Assembly (NCBI GenBank): GCA_023846275.1 | Contig: CM043875.1 | Location: 23,068,593-23,132,592 of the forward strand | DNA from: Vanilla planifolia | Lineage: Eukaryota; Streptophyta; Magnoliopsida; Asparagales; Orchidaceae | Direction: 5' to 3' | Length of the DNA stretch: 64,000 nt | Part shown: positions 1-11,710 of the stretch, one piece after another | Position numbering within the stretch: the first letter of the stretch is position 1 | How the letters are laid out: every line of letters starts with the position of its first letter | Translations under genes and position numbers: made by a program | Notes under the pieces: model-generated | Seen by the model: only the letters and a program-made list of their open reading frames with translations | Database searches by the model: none | What the model was told of the DNA's origin: nothing

Positions 1-2936
1 TTGAGTTTCATTTCTACTTAATTTGGTCCTATTGCTTTGGTTGAATTCCTAGTGCACTAATTCAAGAACAATTAAGATTACCACTGTTCCTGATCCTTCT
101 GCTAATGCTATTATTACCTCCTTTTCTCCTTTGATACATGCTTGGTCAAAAATGTGCCACTCTTACTAAGACTGTTGTCTTATATTTGGATTGTTCAATT
201 GACAAATTTGATGCCATCAGAGATTGATAAAGGGCTTCTCATAGATTCACAATCTCTTACTCTAGGACATTCACATTAAGAGGAAGACTTCATAAATTCA
301 CTATGCATTTTGTCTAAAAATAATGCACACATACATCATGCCTAACATTAGTACATCATCCATCTTGAGGAGTTGAAATAGAATTGCTTTTTTTAGCATT
401 CTAAATCCAAATTGAGATAAGAAAGTCTTTATTTTTTTTATAAATCTAAACCCTAAATGGTCAAATATTGTGCTTGTAATTATTGATATAAAAAAGGAAG
501 AATCGGTGAGCTATTTATGTATTTTCTTACTTTTGACGCACATGAAGAGAAACTATGTGATGATTAAAGGTTATTAAGTAATATTAGAAAATTTTTACTA
601 TAAAAGAAAGAAGTTGAAAAGTTTTCTACAAAATAATATAAGGTCATTAATGGAATTGATGGATTGATTCAAAAATAAAGCTTAAGTATGAAGCTAAAGG
701 AAAAGGAAAGTTAATATAAATTTTTTTTTAATAAGAGTAGGTAGATAATTTTAAATAATTATAATATAAATTTAATATTTTATTATAATTATTTAGTATT
801 TAATATTAAAGCATATTATTCTTTTTTTATATCATATTTTACATCATTATTACATACTATGTGATGAAAAATAAAAATATGAAATAATTGATTGATTTAA
901 TGATATTAGTGATATTAGTGATATAGAATGTAAAAAATTAATAAAATACTTAATATGATTCATATTATATAATTTATATTGTGCTTATTATATCAATGAT
1001 GGTATTAATATATCATAAATATACTGTGACTAGAATAAGTGAAGATGAGAATAACGATATTTATCTAATGAAATTAACTCTAGTTATCATACTTTACTAT
1101 CACTATGAGTGGAGATAAAATGATGTACTATGATATGATAATATTAACATCAGACCTTATATAATATATGATGAGCTAATTATTGTGTGATTTGATAACT
1201 ACAGATGAGATCTGTTATGATGTGGATATGATTAATGATGAACTACTTATTATATGATCTAACAACTAGTGATTAGATTCACTATAATGTAAAAAATAAT
1301 ATATAATAAGCTACTTGTTATATGATCTAGTAATTAGAGATGAGATATATTATGTTGTGAATATAATATATGATGAGTTTCTTACATGTGATCCAGTAGG
1401 TAGAGATGAGACTTTATAATATAGATATGATATATCATGAACTACTTACTATGTGATCTAATAGTTAAAGATAAAATCTATTATGATATAGATATGATAT
1501 ATATATGATATATGATAAGTTTTTTTTGTTATGTTATCTAATAGTTAAAAATAAGATCTACTATGATATGGATATAATATATGATGAATTATTTATTATG
1601 TGATCTAATAGCTAGAGATAATATCTATTATAATACAAATATGATATATAAGCTACTTATTGTATGCTATAGTAACCTAAAAGTGATATCTATTATGAGG
1701 CAAATATGACGTGATATACTTGTAAGTTAGGTCTATATGCTATGAAGTGATGTGATATTAGATGATCTGATATGAGATCTATATGTTATATGCTTGTTAT
1801 AGACATGTTATATATGAGATAGGATCTCATGATACTAAAATAATAATCATTTGACAGATATTTGGGCTCTGATTATAAGTTTGAGTACTATGAAATAGAT
1901 GAGAAACGACATTGGGATGAAAAATTAAGAAAATATTATAATAAAAAAACTTTAAAAATATATAAAAATATTGGATTTTAGATGGATAAAATTAATTATA
2001 GTAAATAGAGAGATATGTATACATGAACATATTATAAGCTATAGTTGTGCATCTTTTTATGTGTTAATTATTTTATATAATGCTATAGTTTGATCACATG
2101 CATATACATATTTTTATATCTTGATATCATGATTCTATTAATTTATTTTATATATATTTATAGATGATGATCATAGACACTTGTTTAATATTATTTATTT
2201 ATTTTTTATAGTTTATCTTATTATCATAGTTTAACTCATTTTATTGTTTACATACAAATTTACTTATTAGACTTTTAACTTTATTACATACTTGTGTTAC
2301 AAGTCAAAATCTTAAAATACTAGGAGATAAGAATTTTTAAATGTACTTAAGTTTGATAACTTATTTTTGAGAAGATTATAATATTTTTATTTATATAATT
2401 TAAAAAACATGTGGATGTTGTATTTAAGGTGATGTATCAATGTATGAATTTATATTTGTATCTTTGATAGGCATAGCTAGATTTATAGATTTCAACTAAC
2501 ACTTCATGAATCAATGAGAAAATTATAAATTTTATTATATTAAAAAGTATTAATAATTATGATATCTTTTGGAGATAAAATATTTGATTATATGGGTGTA
2601 TTATGAATTTGATTATGTTAAGACTGTATTTATAGATTAGTCATTATTATAAATATTATTTATCTCTTATGATTATTATTATTAATTGTTAACTTATATA
2701 AAATAGAAATAGATAGTTTTAAGAGAAATTTTTTTATTTGTTTTCTAAAGCATAATAATTTCTTATGTATGACTTAAAAAATTAAATAATTTGAACAAAA
2801 ATTAGAGTAAACTTTAGCATCATTCTTAGTCTAGTTAGGTTATTAGTATCAACTAATTATATTTAAACTTTGATTATTTAAATCTTAAATTTATTAAGAC
2901 TAATATTAGAATAAAATGTTAAGTGGAGTGTGATAA
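1..2936 (+). repeat. 5' LTR (partial) of the left gypsy element
   Basis: Base 1 aligns with about base 7533 of the 3' LTR, and the two run in parallel to their ends. The right end, near 2931-2936, lies directly before the primer binding site. The copies differ at roughly one position in four or five by eye, mostly transitions, with several small indels, which implies an old insertion. A tandem sub-repeat array occupies 1150-1715. Confidence 0.82.
1150..1715 (+). repeat. Tandem sub-repeats inside the 5' LTR (~60-65 bp, about 8-9 units)
   Basis: A degenerate unit recurs about every 60-65 bp. Each contains a phrase like GATGAGCTACTTATTATGTG, then a GATCTAATAGTTAGAGATGA-like phrase, then ATCTATTATGATATAGATATG. 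The same array is in the 3' LTR at 8690-9240, so it predates the insertion. Confidence 0.75.
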
Positions 2937-2938
2937 GA

Positions 2939-2952
2939 TGGTATCAAAGTAG
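2939..2952 (+). other. Primer binding site for initiator tRNA-Met
   Basis: TGGTATCAAAGTAG lies immediately after the 5' LTR end and differs slightly from the usual plant TGGTATCAGAGC site. It would have primed minus-strand DNA synthesis. It fixes the element's orientation as + strand. Confidence 0.8.
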
Positions 2953-3419
2953 TTGACATCTTAGGAAGATTAGTTAAACTTTTCAAAAAAATTGAATTAT
3001 TGAATAATGATACCTTAGATTAAAGTTCATTCTTAAGAATTTTGTAGGTTTGATGAAGGACACTGATATAGTACTCATATTAAATCCCTATATTAAATTA
3101 TATATAACTTTAATAGAAATTCTTTAACTTATTTGTATGTGAAAATTTTGTAAGCAGGAGCCAAGTATAAGAAAAGAGATAAAAAAATATTTTATACCCA
3201 ACTAGAATTAAGAAAATATAGTTTAATGTGCTAGAAGGTGAGAATAGTAGATCTTTTAAGAAGCATTCTATATGAGAAAAAGGCAAAAAGAAGTTTTGCT
3301 CTCGTGCATGTAACAAACCAGGAGTAAAAACTAGTTTTAGTGGTGCATCTATTGTGACAATTAAAAAGAAAGTTTCACGTTATTCTAATTATAGTAGATT
3401 TTATCAAGGTAATTTTTGG

Positions 3420-3725
3420 TGGAGTGCATATGAGTGATTATGCTTGTAGAGAATAGGACCATTTAGCCAAAAATTTCCTTCAAGCTAGTAGAGGATCTAT
3501 GATACCTCCATCACTTTTGAACTTAGATAAAAGTATTCAATCTATTATCATTCCTATTAATGCAAATATAGATCAACCTATTCCCCTCAACGTTATTGTT
3601 GTTTCTCCTCATAAAGTCTTGAATGCAACAGAATTGATAATAGGTATGTGTTACTTTAAATATGTTTTAGTGATGCTTATATATATGTTAGCATTTCTTT
3701 TATCCTCATGGAATTTATATTCTTG
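3420..3725 (+). pseudogene. gag zinc knuckle and retropepsin remnant
   Basis: Around 3432-3483 the reading D-Y-A-C-R-E-stop-D-H-L-A-K-N-F resembles a gag CCHC zinc knuckle (C-x2-C-x4-H-x4-C), with an in-frame stop and lost cysteines. The open frame at 3499-3726 follows, and its stretch near 3640-3710 resembles the start of a gypsy retropepsin, the region that normally holds a D-S/T-G-A active site; the active-site triad is not intact. Order and spacing (knuckle, then protease about 200 bp later) match Ty3/gypsy gag-pol. No functional product is expected. Confidence 0.6.
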
Positions 3726-4603
3726 ACACTTTATTGGTAAAAGTAAATGTTGGATTAAAGTATTAGGATGTTATCTAATTATAAGTATTCATAAACCAAT
3801 AATTTATATATTTAAGATTTTTAATTATGATGAGTATTCTTATGATTATGTAAAGAAAAAATTTAATAGCCAATTTTGATTGATCAAATAAATAAGAGAG
3901 CATGAATTTAATGATACCAAATTGAGAATTAAGAAAAGCAATTGTCTATGATATAATATAGTAATGAGAATAAGCAATATGTTTTTTAGTAATTAGAAGC
4001 AATGATTTTTTGTGACCATAATTATTTTTTAAATAGTCTTTATGATAAATTAATTAAATACTATTGAGTTTTATCACATTTAAAATAAGGGAAATTGTAT
4101 GTTGGCAAGAAGAATAAATGTATTCTTAACAAGCATGATTATTTGCTTGGAATTTGCTTGAAAGATGATGTTAAAAGTGATATAATGAGATGAACATACA
4201 AATAAGTTTCAAGAATTGGTAGAATGTTAATTATGTAAGCAAAAATTGAAGAGAAAATGATTCTTAATATATAGTGGATTTTTAAATATTTTAATCAAGT
4301 TTTGTGAATAATTATAGTTAAAAAGTGTTTAATTGATTAGTGCAATACATTTTGATTGTGTCAACTAAAATGATAAGATTGAGTTTATAATAAATAAATA
4401 TATTATTTTGATAAAAAATGAGAATTGAACTCATGATTATTTAGAAATTTAGTTGGTGTTAATAAGGCAAAGTGTTTAGCTCTATGTAAGCTACACACAT
4501 ATGTTGATGGGATAACTTTATATGGCCAATGTATTAATTGTATCCATAAGTAGGACTTGATTTACTTGAGAGGTGTTTAAGTTATGCTATTTTCTTGTAA
4601 TGT

Positions 4604-5326
4604 GCATTGATTCATAATTTTAGATTGGCAATACTTATTTCTTAAAAAATATTTGCATCAAGTGAAGCTTATGAAATAGAATTTAAAGTAAAATTTTATA
4701 AAATACATACTTTTGAATATGTTGAAGAATACTTTTAAGATTTTAAATGAGCTATTGAAAGTGATGTTAAGATTGAAGAAGTCAACTGTATTAAAAATAC
4801 TAATTTGGGGTACTCTATTGGTATTAGTAGGGAACAAGGCCTTGAAATAGTTAGTTAAAGGTAACCTTTGAAAATCTTAGAATGCTTTATGAAATGTAAG
4901 CAACTTCAATTTGTATTATTTAATATAAGATACCTAAATAGTGAGCAAGATCCTATTGGGGAAAATTTCAATGAAATGTGCTCTAATATTCTAGTTTTCA
5001 AAAAAGTAGATGTAGCTAATCAAAAGAAATTAGTAAAGGATATGCTTAATGGCATTATAAAATTAAATTCTTCATTACAAGCTAAAGGAGTTAAATGTAA
5101 GGATATTTGGCCAATTATAAGAGAAGGTATCATGGAGAAAGGTTTGATCATTGGAAGATCTGAGGTTGTAGAAAGTGGCACTATTAACGAACAACAAAAT
5201 GAGGAATTGGATGGACTAAAGTTAATAAATGAGGAGCTGGAGGCTTCATTCTTTCTAAAAGAAAAGGAGATTGATGCTTTAGAAGCTTTTCATGAGGGTA
5301 TTAAAATATATGACATTGAACATTAG
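4604..5326 (+). pseudogene. Unrecognised coding segment inside the retrotransposon (152-codon open stretch)
   Basis: I do not recognise this family. The frame ending at 5326 is open for 152 codons from 4868 (first ATG 4889), far longer than any other frame in the surrounding AT-rich DNA. The same frame continues upstream to about 4604, interrupted by five stops, four TAA and one TGA. Each is one C-to-T change from CAA or CGA, as expected if methylated cytosines decayed. The open part is polar, with charged residues and leucines. Its last third (E-E-L-D-G-L-K-L-I-N-E-E-L then K-E-K-E-I-D-A-L-E-A) looks helical or coiled-coil. Its position, where gag-pol should be, suggests a host gene fragment captured by the element or an extra element-specific ORF. 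No intact product is claimed. Confidence 0.45.
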
Positions 5327-5329
5327 GAG

Positions 5330-6969
5330 AGACAAGACTTAGGTGGAAGAAAATTTAACATTTATGGAGAGAGATCACAAGAGTTAAACTTAAGGATATG
5401 AAACTTATCTTAATACTTAAAAGTAGTTTTAGTTTGTTTATTGATCTCAAACAAGATGTTAAAAGTTTTTGAGGTGAATTTATATTTAAATTAGTAAAGT
5501 TAGCTATTACAATAGAGCTAAAAAATGAGATTAATTTATTTATCTTTTTGACAAAGAGAATAAAATATTTATTAAATAAATAAAAGTTTTGTAATTATTA
5601 TATATTGATGAAGAATAATCATGTGAAATGAACTTGTTCAAATAATATGATCAAAAAAAGAAACTTTTAAGAAGAATAAAAAGAGACTATGAAGAGGATA
5701 AAAGAAAATATCTATTGTATGATTAGTTGATGTAGAATTTGGGAAAGAAGAATAATGATAAAAATAAGCTAACAAGAAAATCTAGATTTTATTGATAAAG
5801 AATGATTTTTTCTATAAATAAAATTGTGATTCTACCTTTTGATTATTGGAAATAGGTATAATTAAGCGAAGTTGAAATATAAAGTTTCATTCATCTTTGA
5901 AAAGTTATGGAGTGGTCATTGAAAAGATTATTAAGTTTGCAATTTCAAGTGAATAACACAATATATGCATATTAAACATTTAAAAATATTTATGGATTGG
6001 ATGATATAGTGTAAATAGAATCATAAGACCAAATAAACATTTAGTATTGATATCTTTAATTTTTAGAATAAATATTCATATTTGATAAAATGTAAGACTT
6101 TGCTTTAATTTGAATGAACAATTAAACTGATTAATTAGTAAAGTAATGTGGCAATTCAGAAGATAGTGAATTTTTAAATGAAAGACCTTTTATTGGAAAG
6201 ATTTGATCGAGAGGAATAGATAAATTGAGATATCTTGCATTCGTTTGTTAGCTGCTTAAAAAAAAGTTATATAATTATTATATCATTTTAGTTAGTAAAA
6301 AGTTTTGATGATCGATTTAAACCTTATTTGAGCATATATACATCTAATTTTCTTTGATTGATTTAATTTAGATGATTTGAAACTAATATAGAGGAATGAA
6401 ATCTTTAATGGTTCAGTTGCTTCAAGAAGATTGAAACATTTAATGAATTAAATACACAAAGATATAATGCAAAACTAATTTGAAGAAGAGTAAGAATGGA
6501 AAAGAGAAATAATTTAGATATTTACATTACTAACCATTACTTCTTGAATTAACCATTCTTAAAAGTAGAGAGAAGAGCTTTGTTGACTCATGTAGAATTT
6601 ACTGAAATAGAAAAGTTAATTATGTTTCTCATTATCTACATTGAGATTATTTCTTTGAATATTTTCTCCTTCGTTGCTTGGGAGAAGCGTCATTAGATTA
6701 TGTTACATAAAGTGTGTCATTCAATTATTGTTGAAGTAAAACATCTTAGGCCTATGATTCTTGTAAATTTGATTTGATTGTAGAGAGTAACTAAGTGCTC
6801 ATTTCATTTATATTCATATTTTGATTATTTAAGAAATATCAAAACTTTAGTTAAACATAAGTTACAATTGTATAATGAAAGTAAATTAAAATGTGTACTA
6901 AAAGAAACTAATAAATATATCTTAGGTTTATTTTAAAGTCTGAGACAAATTTTCTTAAGGTAAGTAGGA
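5330..6969 (+). other. Degenerate interior of the gypsy element, no readable domain
   Basis: This AT-rich interior should hold pol, but I could not identify reverse transcriptase, RNase H or integrase in any frame. The last bases before 6970 (AAGGTAAGTAGGA) are purine-rich and are probably the decayed polypurine tract that primes plus-strand synthesis. Confidence 0.5.
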
Positions 6970-9900
6970 TGTAACGACCTGATTTTTGTCATATTGATTT
7001 TAAATAATTTAAAGTGATTGATAAAAGGAATTAAGATTTTAAATTTTTTTGATAAAGTTGATTAAAATAATAATTTTAAATATTTTCATATAAAACATAT
7101 ATTTATTAAATATATTAAATTTAAAAAAATGAAATAGCCTTGGATGGAGCTCATTAGACGAGTCTGTCGACATTTTTGCATCACAATCAAAGTACATTTG
7201 AATTTAATTCAAATTTATAAAAGAGATGCAATTATTAATAACATATTTATTTTATGAATTAAATAATTAATAATAAATTAATATTATAAGCTGAAAAGAG
7301 GATAAGAAACCTAATTTTCTTCCCGTGTGCTACTTTGTCGCCTTGCCCTTCACCGTTACGCATGCGGTTGACCTCCGTGGCTTTCGATCCTCATTGCCTC
7401 GTCGTCGTGCAGTTGTACGAAGTTTTTATAGTTAAGATTGGGTTCTCGCGAGCTGCAATTGCTATTCCATGCCTCATCCATTTAATGGGAAGAACCCCGC
7501 AAGCAGGTCGCCAGAAAGGGGCCAAGACGATGATTGAGTTTTATTTCTGCTTAATTTTGTCTTATTGCTTTGGCTGAATTTCTAGTGTGCTGACTCAAGA
7601 ACATGTGAGATTGTCATGCTTCTTGTTACTCCTTTTAATGCTATTGGTACATCCTTCTTTGCTCCTTCGATATGTCTGTTTGAAAACGTGCTACTCCTAC
7701 TGAGGTTGTTTCATATTTGGATTGTTTAGTTTACAAATTCAATGTCATCAAAGATTGATAGAGGGCTACTTGTTGATTCACTCTCTCTTGCTCTAGGACA
7801 TTGACATTCAGGGGAAGACTTCATAGATTCATTGTGCATTTTGTCTACAAATAGCAGACTCAGCTCTGATAATACATTTTGCCCAATATTCTTAGTTCAT
7901 CCATCATGAGGAGTTGAAAAGAATTGATTTTTTTTAGCATTTTGCATCCAAATTGAGACGAGAAAGTGCTATTTTTCACAAATCTGAGCCCTAACAACTG
8001 TGATCGAGTGTTGTGTTTATAATTTTTGATATAAAGAAGGGAGAATTAGTGAGATATTATGTATTTTCTTACCTTTGATGTATATAAGGAGAAATTATAT
8101 GATGCTTAAATGTTATTAATAAATATTAAAGAAAATTTCACTGTAAAAAAAGAAAGCTTGAAAGATTTTTTGCAAAATAATGTAAGCTTGTTAATAAAAT
8201 CACTCGATTGAATTAGAAATAAAACTTAAATAGGAAGCTAAAGAAAAAGAAAAGTTAATACAAAAATTTTTCCAATGAAAATGGATATATTAATTTTAAA
8301 TAACTATAATATAATTATAATATTTTATTATAATATTCAGTATTTAATATTATAATATATCATTCTTTTTTTTGTACTTTATTCTATATCATTATTATAT
8401 GCTGTGATAAAAAATAAAAATAAAAATATGAAACAATTGATTGATTTTGTAATATTAGTGATGTAAAATGTAAAAAATGAATAAGTATCTCATACGACTT
8501 AGGTTATATAAGTTTTGTTGTGATGATTCTACTATTGATGATATTGATGTAACATAGATATATTGTGGCTAGAATAAGTAAATATGAGAATAACTATATT
8601 TGTACAATGAAAATAACTCCAGATATCAAACTCTGTTATCACTACGAGTAGAGATGAGATGATGTACTATGGTGTGGTACCATTAATATCAGACCATACA
8701 TGAAATATGGTGTATTATTTGTTGTATGATCTAATAGTTAGAAATGAGATCTATTATGATATAGATATGATATAGATGAGTTGTTTATTGTATAATCTAG
8801 CAACCAAAAATAAAATCCACTATGATGTAAAAATGATAAATAATGAGCTATTTGTCATAGTAGTTAGAGATGAGATCTATTATGATATAGATATGACATA
8901 TGATGAGGTACTTATTGTGTGATCTAGTAGCTTGAGATGAGAACCATTATGATATAAATTTGATATATGATGAGCTACTTATTATGCGATTTTACAACTA
9001 GAGATAAGATCTATTATTATGTACATATGATATATAATGAGTTGTTTATTGTGTTATATAATAGTTAGAGATAAGATCTACTATAATATAGATGTGATAT
9101 ATGTTTAGTTGCTTGCTGTGTAATCTAATAGTTAGATATGAGATTTGTAATGATACATATATGATATATGATAAGATGTTACTATGTGATATAACAACCT
9201 AAAGATGAGATCCACTATGAGATAAACATGATGTGATATGCTTATAGACTGAGCCAATATGCTATGATACAATGATAGATGATATAATATGAGATATTTT
9301 TATTATGTGCTTGATACAAACATGATATATATATATATATATGTTGAGAGCTTATGATATTAGAATAATGATTATTCGATAGATACTTGGGCTCTGATGA
9401 TAAGTATAACTATCATAAAATAGGTGAGAAATAACATTAGGATAAAAAAAGTTGAGAAAATATTAGAATCAAAATAGTTTAAAAATGTATAGAAAAATTG
9501 AATTGTAGATGAATAAAACGAATTATAATTAATAGAGATATGTATATGTATAAACATATTATAAGTTATAATTATGCATCTTTTTATGTGTTAATTATTT
9601 TATATAATACTACTATTTGATCACATGCTCATACATGCTTATACATCTCTTTATATATATTCTAGATGATGATCGCAAGCACTTGCTTATATATTATTTA
9701 TTAGTCATTTTATAATTTATCTTGTTATCATTTTTTTATCTCATCTTATTATTTATATATAAATTTATTTGTTAGGTTTCAAGCTCATTACATACTTACA
9801 TTACAGATCAAAATCTTAAAATATCAAGAGATGAACAACTTTAGCTATACTTAAGTTTGATAGCTTTTTTTTAGGAAATTATGATATTTCTATTTATATA

Positions 9901-10375
9901 TTTTTAAGGATGAGCAGATGATTGTATTTAAAGTGATGTGTCAATGTATGTATTTATATGTGTATCTTCATTACCTGATGGTAAAATTATAACTTTTATT
10001 ACATTGAAAAGTATTAGTAATTATGATATCTTTTGCAAATGAAATATTTGATTTTGAGGGTGTATTATGGATTTGATTATGTGAAGATGGTATTTGTGAA
10101 TTTATAGTTATTGTAAATATTATTTATCTCTTGTGATTATTATTATTAATTATTGACTTGTCATTTTATTCTTTTGTTTTTTGAAGTAAAGTAATTTATT
10201 ATATAGGACTTAAAAAAATTAGATGATTTGAACAAAAATTAGAATAAACTTTATCATATCTCTTTATTTAGTTAGTTTGTTAGTGTCCTTTAAGTACATT
10301 TAAACTTTTATTATTCAAATCTTAAAATTATTTGGTTTGTTATTATAATCAAATGTCAAGTGAGGTGTGGCATTA
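6970..10375 (+). repeat. 3' LTR of the left gypsy element, complete
   Basis: It starts TGTAACGACC just after a purine-rich tract and ends near GGTGTGGCATTA, matching the end of the 5' LTR. Its first 560 bp have no partner inside the window because the 5' LTR is cut. A TATA-like TATAAAAG occurs at 7216-7223. It is followed by an unusually GC-rich stretch (7320-7520), probably the transcript leader (R/U5). The 80-codon frame at 7335-7577 lies in this leader and is not taken as a gene. Confidence 0.82.
8690..9240 (+). repeat. Tandem sub-repeats inside the 3' LTR (~60-65 bp units)
   Basis: This is the same degenerate array as at 1150-1715, at the equivalent LTR position. Units contain GATGAG, a CTA-TAGTTAGAGATGAGATC-like phrase and ATTATGATATAGATATGAT. 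Copy number looks similar in both LTRs. Confidence 0.75.
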
Positions 10376-11264
10376 TAGATTGTAGTATCATGCATATTTT
10401 AATAATATCTAGAAGTTAATATGCTTTTGGCTCTCAACTTATGAAACTTTGTTTGCCTTTTTATTTTATAAGGGTTTATATGGGTTACTTATAAAATTTT
10501 TATCAAGTAGATTTTGCTTTTGTTCACTAATAGATCCCTGTCTAAAGTTTTATGTGTTCTTATATATTTATTTCATTATATTTAATCTTTGATTTTTTAT
10601 TAATTAATTCGAAATGGTTAGGTTATGCCCTAACAATCAATGTCATTGAGCAACTTCAATGTTTTTCATCAACTTCTTTATAGCTTTAGTGCTTACTAAT
10701 CATCACCTAATATAAAGCCCAAGAGCTCTAAAGTGTTCCATTAGTAGTCTAATCTCTTTATATAGCTAGTAATCACAAGTTAAGAGATCATTTCACCTTT
10801 GAGATTTCAATAATATTTCTTTTGGATAGTTTAAGCATTTTTGGTGATTTTATGCATTGTTTTTGTAATATATTTAAAGTTTTCATCTTTGTATTTTATG
10901 GATTATGGATTTAGTGTAGTAGCTCCATAGCAATGGGTGTACTTGGGTTCATTGGGGTATTTAGATAAGAACTTCTTGATATGTACTTTTATTTTTTTGG
11001 TAATTTAAATGCATTACTTATCTTCTTGGGTTCATTCTAGGCATCATTTAGGATTTTATTGGGATTGAGGAATCACTTAAACAAGCTCATGTCAACTTTA
11101 TGTCAACTAAATTTGTCAACCTAGGACAAGATAAAATCAATGGTCAATGTCAATGGGAAATTAATGATAGAACTATCTTATGTTGTCGAGCAAAGTTTTC
11201 TTTCTTTTTGTTTCTATTAATAACATCTATTTGCTAAAGAAGGAATGGAAAAAGTTTAGTCTTT
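10376..11264. other. Gene-free AT-rich DNA
   Basis: No ORF, RNA gene or readable transposon domain was seen. The segment precedes a polypurine-plus-LTR-start junction near 11296-11310, so it is probably the decayed interior of another LTR element. Confidence 0.5.
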
Positions 11265-11710
11265 TATAAGTTTATTAGATGATAGATCAAATTTAAAGGG
11301 AGGAGATGTCTTATTATCATTGAAGATGAGTAATTTGATTAAATAATGATTTTATGAAATTGTATAACCTTTTAAATTTTTATTATTTTTAAAAAAGCAT
11401 ACATTCTTGAAAAAAGAAGGTTATTAGTCTTAAAAAGGAGGAAAATGTCAAATAAATACTTTCAAATTGTTAGAATTTATATAAAACGAATTTCATAAAA
11501 TTTAGATTTGAATTGATCATTAAAAAATGAGACAATAGTTTTGAATTATTATCAATTTTTTTGTTCTATCTAATTGAAAGTTTTTGGGTCAAATAACAAA
11601 AACATTAAGTTTAAAAAAATTGAAAAATCATAAAAACATAGCATATTATAATTAGTTTCAAATGGCATAATTAATTAAAATTTGACATATATAGGAGGTC
11701 ATATTTATAA
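11265..11710 (+). repeat. LTR-like repeat, copy 1, with polypurine tract
   Basis: AAAGGGAGGAGA (about 11297-11308) is followed directly by TGTCTTATTATC, the classic polypurine tract plus TG start of a 3' LTR. About 440 bp match 14140-14575 in the same orientation. That pair shares a GATGAT(A/G)GATCAAA lead-in, the tract, and a later AAGGTTA(T/C)TA(G/A)TC block. Similar sequence also appears inverted around 49050-49830. Confidence 0.6.

Larger units (their letters stand above)
1..10375 (+). mobile_element. Old Ty3/gypsy LTR retrotransposon, 5' LTR cut by window edge
   Basis: The first ~2.94 kb repeats, in the same orientation, the segment 7533-10375. Between the copies lie a primer binding site complementary to initiator tRNA-Met (2939-2952) and a zinc-knuckle/protease remnant. 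The downstream copy begins TGTAACGACC at 6970, a start common in plant Ty3/gypsy LTRs. This gives two LTRs of about 3.4 kb around a ~4 kb interior. The first ~560 bp of the 5' LTR lie outside the window. Long LTRs with a Met primer site suit the Tekay/Del-type chromoviruses, but no reverse transcriptase or integrase could be read, so the lineage is inference. The interior is riddled with stops and the element is non-autonomous and old. Confidence 0.85.

Noticed and set aside
4405..4500. tRNA-like T-arm phrase (GAGAATTGAACTC) on the minus strand
   Set aside because: No matching acceptor stem, anticodon stem or D-arm could be paired around it.
7335..7577. 80-codon plus frame in the 3' LTR
   Set aside because: Lies in the LTR leader and overlaps sequence repeated at base 1; no protein motif.
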